From Desulfomonile sp. (GTDB taxonomy: Bacteria > Desulfobacterota > Desulfomonilia > Desulfomonilales > Desulfomonilaceae), in contig JAIWNO010000003.1 in the NCBI GenBank assembly GCA_020216785.1, positions 1-10,000 of the forward strand: 10,000 bases of DNA. Reading direction: 5' to 3'. Both the position numbers and the translations under genes were made by a program. Positions 1-6,365 of the stretch are shown one piece after another. Position 1 is the first letter of the stretch, and the number at the start of each line of letters is the position of its first letter. Below the pieces are notes generated by a model that was given only the letters and a program-made list of their open reading frames with translations, did no database searches and had not been told where the DNA came from.

Positions 1-2987
1 TCGGTTCGCGCGTCCACCCACACGATGTCGCCCTCCGCGTCAACGCCGTTTGCCACCGCGAGGACGACCGCGTGGAGCATGCCGTCATTGCCCCCCACGT
101 AGACCATCTTCTTGTAAACCTGATGAATAGTCGACCCGCCGGCGGGCGGGGTCTTGGCCTTGATGATCTCCGCATTGCGGAATGCCTGGTACTCCGCGAC
201 ATCCGGGTCGTTCTCCGATACCGCGGCCACTTCGGGAACGCCGACAATAAGCGGAGTAGAGTAAATCAGGTCTCCCAGGGGCCAGGGCTCGGTTTGGGTC
301 CTCGGCAGCCATATCAGGTTGTCCGCACGGGTGCGATAGCAATCCATGCCTGAGCCCATGGTGCCGTCCACGCCCCGCACCCAGCGTATAAGCTTCCTGC
401 ACGCTACTTCCGGAGTATCGCTGTCGTCGCACAGGGGCGCGTTGAGTTTCGACTGCAAATCCGATAAGTTGGATTCCGTGAAGTCCGCGAGTGTCCAGGC
501 GCTTCCTACCTGCTTGCCGTACTTGATCGTTCGGGCGGACGCTCCGTCGCCGGCGAGGACCTCCCCGGCATCCCAGCAATGACGGCTCGTTACCGCAATA
601 TCTTTGCAAATGTCGTCCTGCACCTCGAAATCGTACGTGCTGTCGAACGGGTAGTACGATTCGAGGTGGCCGCGCCAGATGTACCGACCCTTGACGACCG
701 GGTCGCTCGCCCGGAACATGGCTCGGACCACGATGTCGTGCTCGCTTACTTTCTGGGCCACCGTGGCCACGGACCCCGCGGCGCCCGTCTTTACCATCAG
801 GCTCTGGAATACGGTCCGCAGACCCGCCTCCAGCAAAGCGCCGTCGGACGCATCGTAGTAGTTGTCGGGCACACCTCTGCTGTCGTCCACCCCGTCATCG
901 TTGCGGTCGTACTTCTTGTTCCACTCCTTACAGCACGGCTTGTACGCCGAGTTCGGGTCGCACTCGGGCAGGGGCCAGTTCCAGCCCTTGCTGTTGGCCC
1001 TCCCGCGGGTGTACGACGTATTCGGGAACGGCCAGTCGTCGGGAGAGTCGCAGTCGTTGGTATACCCGCCGTACATGGCCGTCGCCTTCATGGCGCTCTT
1101 GCCCCGGTCGTCCGTGGAAAAAGCATAGAACGAAAAGACGGTCACCGACTGTTTGGCCGTGTCGCCGCTCTCTGCCGTGCGGAGGTCGTTGATGTGCATA
1201 TTGCGGGCGGGAACGATGGGGTCGACGTACCCGTTCCATTCACCGTCGGACACGAGGATCACGTAGCTGTCCCGGCATGGCATGAACTTGGCCGTGCCGA
1301 AGATATCCCTGTCATAATAGGGATCGACGCCGACCGTTCCGCGGGAGATGAAATGGGAGTTGTCGGCATTGTTATGGTCGTTCGCCTGCTTGAAGTAGTC
1401 GTACGCCTCCCACATGGCTTCGCCGGTGGGTGTGCCCCAGTACGGAACGACCGACTCGAACGCGGACCGCAGCGTGTCAAGGTCCGAAACGCCGCAGCCC
1501 CCCTGGATCTTGCCCACATTGCCCGAAACGGAGTTGTAGTACATCATCCCGATGCGGGTGTTATCGAAGGCCTCCTTGATGACCCCCCCGCGCTCGTCCT
1601 CAGGGATGCGCAGCCGCACCATGATGTTGCTCGCGATAGGGACCATGCACGGGGAACGATCCGCAATGGAATATCCCGAGGGGGCCCAAGCAGTCAGGGG
1701 GGCGTCATGGGTGATCGTATACCCGGTAGCGGAAGATCTGTTCGCCGATACGGCGATGTAATACGTGGCCCCCGGAGCAGCGTCAAAAGAAACCGAGGGG
1801 TTTCCGTAATCGCGCGTAAGCCAATTGCTTGAAGTTGAAGTCCACGGGGATGCAGGGGATGGAGGCGTAAGTCCGGCCTTGGCCACCCCGATAAATGCCC
1901 GACTGTCGGTACCCGCCCAACTTATGGTCACCGTCCGGGTGCTCGTGCCCGTGTTGGTGTAGACCCACCATTCCGTTGGCCGGGCCGTGCCGGAAAAAGT
2001 TACGTTGGCCGGGTCGGTGGCGTTGCTGATGTTACCCCTCGATCTGCCGGTTACGTTCATATAAATGGTTTTATCCAAATAGCTGCCGCTGGAGTAGGAG
2101 TTCGGGTCGCTCGTGGTTCCGGGTCGCATATACGCAAGCGCATTGGCGTTGGTGGATTCAACCACGGTCCGCCGGGAGCCCTGGGCGTCCAGGTAGACAT
2201 ATCCCTCGGCCGCGCCGGTCCTGCTGCGACCGCCGATAAGCGCCTTGAGCGCGGCGTCGATCCTGCTGGTCGTGAGCCAGTTGAGCACATTGCCGCTTAT
2301 CCCCGCTTCCCACGACCCGAATATCCGCTTCTGCACGGTCCCCATGGTGTCCGCTGTACCGCCGAAAGTCCCGGATACCGTGAAGGTGTTCGATGAAACG
2401 GCTTGCACCGTTAGACCGGTGCCGTTGAGGGACTTGTTCTTGTCAAGGCCGGAGAGCACCACCCAATCGCCGACCGCATAACCGTGCGAAGTGCTGGTGG
2501 TGAATGTAATCAATCCCGAGCCGCCTGAAGCGCTGCTCGTAATGGTAAACGGGGTGGCCGCGGCAGGCAGGGGCGCCTCGGCAAAGAAACCGGAATTGTT
2601 CGGCGGCGCGAGAGTGGCCCCGGTGAAAGGCGTCGGAGTGGGACCGTCGAAATAGTAATACTGATAGTACTTGTCTGATTCGAAGAGCCCGTAATACGTA
2701 GTACCAGGTACATATGCGGCGGTGATGTTGCTCGAGAAGTCGGCCACCCCACTGGAGTAATAACCGCCCCATGAGTCGTCGGGCTGGTACGCGGGAAATT
2801 GCATACTCCCCGAGTAGTCCATAACGATCATGACGTTGGGCTTGACGCCTTGAGTCGACACGACGGTCGGGATGCCGCATTTCTGCCTGGATTCGTAATA
2901 AGTGTCCGCGCCGGCCGCGGCAGCGGACATAACGAGCCACACAATAGCCCAGAGAGCCGGAACAAGTGGCGTATTCCTACTTGTCAT
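1..2987 (-). CDS. pilY1: PilY1-like type IV pilus tip/biogenesis protein (3' end outside window)
   Basis: One reading frame stays open from an ATG at 2987 to the left edge, giving 995 codons with no stop. A signal peptide (about residues 1-27, cut near AGA|DTYY) implies export. A von Willebrand A domain follows: the MIDAS motif DYSGS has D57, S59 and S61, a GTPTG segment lies at 518-522, and the ILVSDGEW strand has D581. Residues 694-702 (DRNDDGVDD) look like a calcium-binding loop. At about 907 a GDLIYSTPL segment and then YVGGNDGMLHAV (N967, D968) mark the first blades of the C-terminal PilY1 beta-propeller, which continues outside the window. PilY1 proteins sit at the tip of type IV pili and act in pilus extension, adhesion and surface sensing. 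The start is chosen for a GGGAG ribosome site seven bases upstream and for the signal peptide. Two beta-rich segments (about 145-218 and 328-428) interrupt the A domain. The family assignment is firm; the exact ligand is unknown. Confidence 0.9.
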   Translation of the reverse strand, partial: MTSRNTPLVPALWAIVWLVMSAAAAGADTYYESRQKCGIPTVVSTQGVKPNVMIVMDYSGSMQFPAYQPDDSWGGYYSSGVADFSSNITAAYVPGTTYYGLFESDKYYQYYYFDGPTPTPFTGATLAPPNNSGFFAEAPLPAAATPFTITSSASGGSGLITFTTSTSHGYAVGDWVVLSGLDKNKSLNGTGLTVQAVSSNTFTVSGTFGGTADTMGTVQKRIFGSWEAGISGNVLNWLTTSRIDAALKALIGGRSRTGAAEGYVYLDAQGSRRTVVESTNANALAYMRPGTTSDPNSYSSGSYLDKTIYMNVTGRSRGNISNATDPANVTFSGTARPTEWWVYTNTGTSTRTVTISWAGTDSRAFIGVAKAGLTPPSPASPWTSTSSNWLTRDYGNPSVSFDAAPGATYYIAVSANRSSATGYTITHDAPLTAWAPSGYSIADRSPCMVPIASNIMVRLRIPEDERGGVIKEAFDNTRIGMMYYNSVSGNVGKIQGGCGVSDLDTLRSAFESVVPYWGTPTGEAMWEAYDYFKQANDHNNADNSHFISRGTVGVDPYYDRDIFGTAKFMPCRDSYVILVSDGEWNGYVDPIVPARNMHINDLRTAESGDTAKQSVTVFSFYAFSTDDRGKSAMKATAMYGGYTNDCDSPDDWPFPNTSYTRGRANSKGWNWPLPECDPNSAYKPCCKEWNKKYDRNDDGVDDSRGVPDNYYDASDGALLEAGLRTVFQSLMVKTGAAGSVATVAQKVSEHDIVVRAMFRASDPVVKGRYIWRGHLESYYPFDSTYDFEVQDDICKDIAVTSRHCWDAGEVLAGDGASARTIKYGKQVGSAWTLADFTESNLSDLQSKLNAPLCDDSDTPEVACRKLIRWVRGVDGTMGSGMDCYRTRADNLIWLPRTQTEPWPLGDLIYSTPLIVGVPEVAAVSENDPDVAEYQAFRNAEIIKAKTPPAGGSTIHQVYKKMVYVGGNDGMLHAVVLAVANGVDAEGDIVWVDART

Positions 2988-3462
2988 TTCTCTGCTCCCT
3001 CATCTTGGCGGTCTGCGGAGACAGTACCACAACGACGTTCCGCTCCAGTTGGCAGACGTAAACCCAGGTGTCGGGTTGGAGACTTCCCGCGGACGCGGTG
3101 ATACCCGCGTCAGGGTTCGTCACAGTCAGGGTCTTGCCTTCCAGACTGATCTTAAGGTCTTCCTTCGGGGCCTGAAGCTTGATCTCCTTGGAATCCGCGG
3201 ACCTGATCTTTAACGGCCCCACGACCGACCAGCCTTGGTTAAGATAATTCTCGGCCGCTGCCGCCGCGGCTGTTGCCGGAACAGACGGCGTTACTCCTTC
3301 CGGCAGTGCGGGCGGCTTCTGTGCAGTCCGGTCGGTGGTCGAGGCGGCGGGCTTCGATTGGGCCCAGCCCGTCGATGCGCCCAATAACGGCGGCACAAGG
3401 ACCGTTAACAGCGCCAAAAAGGCGGGAATAAGGAGCGTCGCTATTCGGTCCATCCTACTCAT
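2977..3462 (-). CDS. Small exported protein of unknown function upstream of pilY1
   Basis: This 161-residue protein has a long hydrophobic N-terminus (about residues 8-29) ending in GWAQ|S, a good signal peptide with cleavage near residue 35. A Ser/Thr/Ala/Pro-rich linker follows (36-70). The C-terminal part (71-150) alternates short hydrophobic strands and looks like a small beta domain, with a single cysteine (C137). The tail is charged. The start at 3462 is preferred over the ATG at 3453 because GGAGGG lies six bases upstream. The stop overlaps the pilY1 start by 11 bases, so the two are probably translationally coupled and the protein may work with PilY1 in the periplasm or at the pilus. 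It lacks the pilin-type N-terminal helix, so it is not a PilX/PilV/PilW-type minor pilin. I do not recognise the family. Confidence 0.8.
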   Translation of the reverse strand: MSRMDRIATLLIPAFLALLTVLVPPLLGASTGWAQSKPAASTTDRTAQKPPALPEGVTPSVPATAAAAAAENYLNQGWSVVGPLKIRSADSKEIKLQAPKEDLKISLEGKTLTVTNPDAGITASAGSLQPDTWVYVCQLERNVVVVLSPQTAKMREQRNDK

Positions 3463-4219
3463 GTGAGGCCCTCCCGAAGCAAATATGTGCCCACACGGCC
3501 GCGTCGTGAAATTGACCGGCTCGCGCGATCTTCGCGATGTGATGATGAGTCCTGAAACAGCCTGGTTCTTGCTCTTGCCGACGAACTCCACAGCGGGTCC
3601 CGTGTACGGCAGGAAACCGGGACCGGCGAACGTATGGTCAGCAAGAATCGTACCACTGGCGATTTGGCCGCAGCAGGCACGGCTCGCATGAAACCCGTGA
3701 GGTCTTTGAGACACTCGGCCGCGGCCCTGAGGAGACAATTCCTGTCAATGCCGGGAGGTGAATCGGGTAACTGTTTGATATTCTGTGTGAAACATGATGT
3801 AAACAAGGTTGACAGTGGACGGTGGGTGGAAAATTTTTTTATAGCGGTCGGGATGCCCGTGATGTACCGCACATCCTGATTCCCGGGAGGTCCGGACGCC
3901 CCTACACTTCGAGCCATACGCTTTCTCGTGGTCACGGCAGCCTACGCCGACTGAGCGATACACAACCTTTCGCGCCTTCGGCGCCCCGAGGTGCAAGGTC
4001 GGACCACCCCAGCTACGGACATCCGGCACGTGCGACTTCGGGAACGGTGCTCTGCGTGCCGCGGCACACGAGAGTAAACGCCTTTGACCATCGCAAACCT
4101 TGCACGTCCCCGCGTCCTTGTGCAGAATACCGGCAGGGTCCCGCCGGGAGCGTTCCTGCGTCCGCTGCGGCGCTCCGCGCGAGAAACCGCTCTGTACTTC
4201 CACTTCTCCAGGTGCGATC
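3463..4219. other. Long intergenic region between divergent genes, no gene seen
   Basis: About 757 bases separate the pilY1 unit (minus) from the next plus-strand gene. Open frames exist here on both strands, but their translations are rich in Arg, Ser, Pro and Cys, lack recognisable domains and contradict each other, so I treat them as non-coding. Visible elements are a possible minus-strand promoter at 3775-3803, an A4-T7 tract near 3830-3840, and small GC hairpins at 3524-3536 and 3972-3984. The frame of the downstream gene is open from 4088 and encodes a CVRCGAP motif just before the chosen start. If the minus-strand promoter is right, the pilY1 unit has a leader of about 310 nt with no recognised riboswitch. 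Confidence 0.5.
3775..3803 (-). promoter_or_regulatory. Possible sigma70-type promoter for the pilY1 unit
   Basis: Read on the minus strand, TTTACA (3798-3803) is followed after exactly 17 bases by TATCAA (3775-3780). These match the -35 and -10 consensus at five and four of six positions. It lies about 310 bases upstream of the first gene of the unit. The match is suggestive only; other promoters closer to the gene or of another sigma class are possible. Confidence 0.3.
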
Positions 4220-5083
4220 ATGGCCGAACCCACCTACTGCATCAAGCTCTATGGCCACACGAGCGCCGACCCTGAGACCTTCCGCAAGAACCTGGCAATG
4301 ATCCTCGGCATTGATGGCGACTCCACAAGATCGCTCTTGCAGGACCTCCCCGCGGTCATCATGACGGGACTGCCGAAAGAGAGGGCCGAGGCGGTCTGCG
4401 AGGCCCTCACGCTCATCAAGGCCCTTACCATCATGGAGCCGGAAGGCGAGCCGGGGGGGGGGCCTCCGCCCGAGTCGATCCCGAGGGCCGGCCGCGGCCC
4501 CGCGACAGGCATCACATGGGAGGGACTTGAGGAGGAACCCCTATGGACCCCTTGGGTACGTCCGGTCCTTGCAATTGCCGCGGGGCTGCTGGTGCTGATC
4601 GTGCTCGCCGCGGTGCTCCGCCCGTCATACCGTGTCGAGAAGCCTGCGCCGCCTCCCGAGCGGGTAATACGGCCCGCTCAGCCCCCTTCGGAGACTCAAG
4701 AGCGCCACGAGTACCTTCAAACGCTTTCCATCGAGCAACTCGAAGCTGAAGGAGAGCGCCTTGCCATGGAGACGCGCGACCTTCAGCAGCAGCTCAAGCT
4801 CCGAATGGAGGAAGTTGCACGGTTATACTCCACGTACGGAGTAAATGAAGAAGAGCTGAGCCGCCGCCGGCTCGAAGTGAAACAGCTCCGGAACCAGCTC
4901 CGCCGCCACGCAAGAGACATGCGCGTCATTATGTTCCGGATTCAGGCTTTGGAGCGCGCGGCTGCACGCGCGGCACAGCAGGTTGAAGAACCGCCCCCCG
5001 AGGAGACGGAAGCAACACCCGCGGCCGAGACGGAGGCTTCCACATCGACTGAGACCGGAGCAGGCCCTGCAAAAGGAGAATGA
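4220..5083 (+). CDS. Single-pass membrane protein: L7/L12-like domain, TM helix, coiled coil
   Basis: The protein is 287 residues from the ATG at 4220, which has AGGTG six bases upstream. Residues 5-73 (from YCIKLYGH to ALTIMEP) follow the pattern of the ribosomal L7/L12 C-terminal fold: strand, helix, a short LQDLPAVI stretch, helix rich in KERAEA, strand. A Gly/Pro linker (76-98) is encoded partly by a run of ten G. One hydrophobic segment (about 112-134) spans the membrane. After a Pro-rich stretch (141-158), residues about 162-250 are strongly charged with heptad-like Leu/Ile spacing, a likely coiled coil. The tail (256-284) is Glu/Thr/Ala/Pro-rich. With no signal peptide the N-terminal domain is probably cytoplasmic, but the charge distribution around the helix (acidic before, basic after) does not support this clearly. 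I recognise no named family. The gene stands alone, 322 bases before the next one. An upstream TTG at 4100 would add 40 residues. Confidence 0.82.
   Translation: MAEPTYCIKLYGHTSADPETFRKNLAMILGIDGDSTRSLLQDLPAVIMTGLPKERAEAVCEALTLIKALTIMEPEGEPGGGPPPESIPRAGRGPATGITWEGLEEEPLWTPWVRPVLAIAAGLLVLIVLAAVLRPSYRVEKPAPPPERVIRPAQPPSETQERHEYLQTLSIEQLEAEGERLAMETRDLQQQLKLRMEEVARLYSTYGVNEEELSRRRLEVKQLRNQLRRHARDMRVIMFRIQALERAAARAAQQVEEPPPEETEATPAAETEASTSTETGAGPAKGE
4453..4462 (+). repeat. Homopolymer of ten G inside a coding sequence
   Basis: Ten consecutive G encode part of the Gly-Pro linker between the L7/L12-like domain and the membrane helix. The frame is intact on both sides, so the count of ten is consistent with a functional gene. 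Such a tract can slip during replication, and a change of one base would remove the membrane helix and coiled coil from the product. Confidence 0.9.
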
Positions 5084-5311
5084 GGGTCGGTCTCGGTATT
5101 CCCGGCAGCAGATTCAAGAACAGGCGGACTCGCTGGTCCGTCCGTACGCAAGTCTACCGCCGGCGACAACGTAAACGTATTTCTGAATCGATCTACCGGT
5201 TTCCTGCCCGCTTCCGGGCGAGTCATCCCATATTAAACCGGCCGATTTGATGTGGCGAATGTGACAGGCCCTATCCGTAGCTGATCTATTACGCCACGGC
5301 GGACAAAAAGC

Positions 5312-5339
5312 TTGACACGGACCGTACCGGTTCGATAAA
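5312..5339 (+). promoter_or_regulatory. Sigma70-like promoter of the TetR-synthase operon
   Basis: A perfect -35 hexamer TTGACA (5312-5317) is followed after 16 bases by GATAAA (5334-5339), matching the -10 consensus at four of six positions. Transcription would start near 5346, immediately before the palindromic operator and about 60 bases before the GTG start of the regulator gene. The spacing and the adjacent operator make this the best promoter candidate in the window. Confidence 0.6.
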
Positions 5340-5348
5340 AGCAAATTA

Positions 5349-5383
5349 TGACTCACTGGTCAGTCAATTGTTGTGACTGACCA
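5349..5383. promoter_or_regulatory. Palindromic operator, probably bound by the adjacent TetR-type regulator
   Basis: Two overlapping symmetries are visible. TGACTCACTGGTCAGTCA (5349-5366) is an 18-bp palindrome with 14 of 18 positions symmetric. TGGTCAGTCA (5357-5366) is repeated perfectly inverted as TGACTGACCA (5374-5383) across a 7-base spacer. The site thus contains three related half-sites in alternating orientation. TetR-family dimers bind palindromes of about this size, often beside their own gene. The location just after the predicted transcription start suggests autorepression of the whole operon by blocking RNA polymerase. The 10-bp inverted repeat could instead fold in RNA; it is followed by TTCCGTTTTA, so a weak attenuator is an alternative. 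Confidence 0.65.
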
Positions 5384-5405
5384 TTCCGTTTTATGAGGCT
5401 GTCCC

Positions 5406-6365
5406 GTGAAAAGTCCGCTCTCCCACCATATCCAACGAATCGTCTCCGAAACCAAAGCCCACAAGGACGCGTTTGCGATCCCCGAACTCATTGCGCTGCT
5501 CCGTGAGGAACTCACGAAGCACCGCCGGACAAAAAGCGACCCGGCAACTGCGACGGTCCTATTCGTGGATAAGGCCGTCCAGGCCCTTGCAGGATCACCC
5601 ATTTATTCACCGGCGCTCGTCAGGGAATTCTATCGCCACGTTCTTGAAGCGGCCCTGGATGCCGGCGTCAACAGAGAAGCGCTCCTCGAAGACCTGCTGT
5701 TCCAGAGCCTGCTGCGTCCGTCCGAAGCGGAAGGGGCCAAGCGAAGGCGCCAGAAGGACTCCCGCGGCCGAGTGCTCCGGGCTGCCCTGGATGAGTTTTC
5801 CGAAAAGGGCTTCCATTCCACCACCATCGACTCCATCGCCGAGCGTGCGGGAATGGCAAAAGGCACGGTCTACACCCACTTCCGAACCAAGGAAGAACTC
5901 TTCAATGCGCTCAAAGACGACAAGATGTCCGAACTCCTCGAACTCGCCCGGATAGAAGTCGCGGAGGAAACGGACGTCCTGCTCATCCTTGAGCGGATCA
6001 TCAGGGGATATCTCGGTTTTTTCGAGAAGAACTCCGCCTTTTTCAAAGTGATTATTCAGGAACAGAAGGATTTTGGACGGGAGTTTTCCGAGAAGTTCAT
6101 AAACGCGCTCATTCATGCGTTCCCCGGACTCAAGCGGGCCTGCTGGAAGGCATCCCGCGCGGGGAGTCTCAAGCAAATGAACTACTTCACGGTTTTTTAC
6201 GGAATTGTCGGCTTTTTGAACGGGGTAATCCAGAAATGGCTCCATGAAGGCGGCCATGGGTCCCTGCTTGCCGAGGCGGACACGGTGAAGGAGGTTCTGT
6301 TCTACGGATTTGCAACACCGCCTGACCGGGTCAAGGGAACGAATTCTCTGAAGGTGATCTCATGA
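5406..6365 (+). CDS. TetR/AcrR-family transcriptional regulator with N-terminal extension
   Basis: The product is 319 residues from a GTG start with GAGG seven bases upstream. The TetR DNA-binding domain occupies residues 118-172: helix 1 around VLRAALDEFSEKGF, then the helix-turn-helix with TTIDSIAERAGMAKGTVYTH at 139-158 and FRTKEELFNALK at 159-170. The remaining 145 residues are helical and should form the ligand-binding and dimerisation domain. Residues 1-115 precede the DNA-binding domain, whereas family members usually start almost directly with it. This extension is helical with charged stretches, resembles no domain I know, and ends in the basic sequence AKRRRQK. No internal start with a ribosome site would give a standard-size protein. 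The stop overlaps the synthase start (ATGA), so regulator and synthase are cotranscribed and coupled. It probably represses its own operon through the operator at 5349-5383 and responds to an unknown, perhaps acyl, ligand. Confidence 0.9.
   Translation: MKSPLSHHIQRIVSETKAHKDAFAIPELIALLREELTKHRRTKSDPATATVLFVDKAVQALAGSPIYSPALVREFYRHVLEAALDAGVNREALLEDLLFQSLLRPSEAEGAKRRRQKDSRGRVLRAALDEFSEKGFHSTTIDSIAERAGMAKGTVYTHFRTKEELFNALKDDKMSELLELARIEVAEETDVLLILERIIRGYLGFFEKNSAFFKVIIQEQKDFGREFSEKFINALIHAFPGLKRACWKASRAGSLKQMNYFTVFYGIVGFLNGVIQKWLHEGGHGSLLAEADTVKEVLFYGFATPPDRVKGTNSLKVIS

Larger units (their letters stand above)
5084..5405. other. Control region upstream of the regulator-synthase operon
   Basis: This 322-base gap holds no credible gene. 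The first 200 bases contain a short GC-rich hairpin (GCCCG, loop CTTC, CGGGC at 5206-5219) without a following T run, so it is at best a weak terminator for the upstream gene. The last 100 bases are more AT-rich and carry the promoter and operator described separately. Confidence 0.6.

Noticed and set aside
85..609. Minus-strand open frame in another phase within the pilY1 region
   Set aside because: Its Arg/Gly-rich translation has no domain, while the overlapping phase gives the PilY1 propeller motif YVGGNDGMLHAV and stays open for 995 codons.
579..1832. Long plus-strand open frame of 417 codons
   Set aside because: It lies antisense to pilY1, its translation is rich in Val, Arg, His and Gly with no domain, and the opposite strand reads a clear PilY1 protein through the same bases.
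3463..3774. A cyclic-di-GMP (GEMM) riboswitch in the pilY1 leader, as found before some deltaproteobacterial pilus genes
   Set aside because: I looked on the minus strand for the conserved CACGCACAGGGCAAACC-like and GCAAAGCC elements and found neither.
3745..4233. Minus-strand open frame of 162 codons in the long intergenic region
   Set aside because: It has no strong ribosome site, an Arg/His/Cys-rich composition and no recognisable domain, and would overlap the start of the membrane-protein gene.
5206..5219. Rho-independent terminator after the membrane-protein gene
   Set aside because: The hairpin is only five pairs and is not followed by a T run on either strand.
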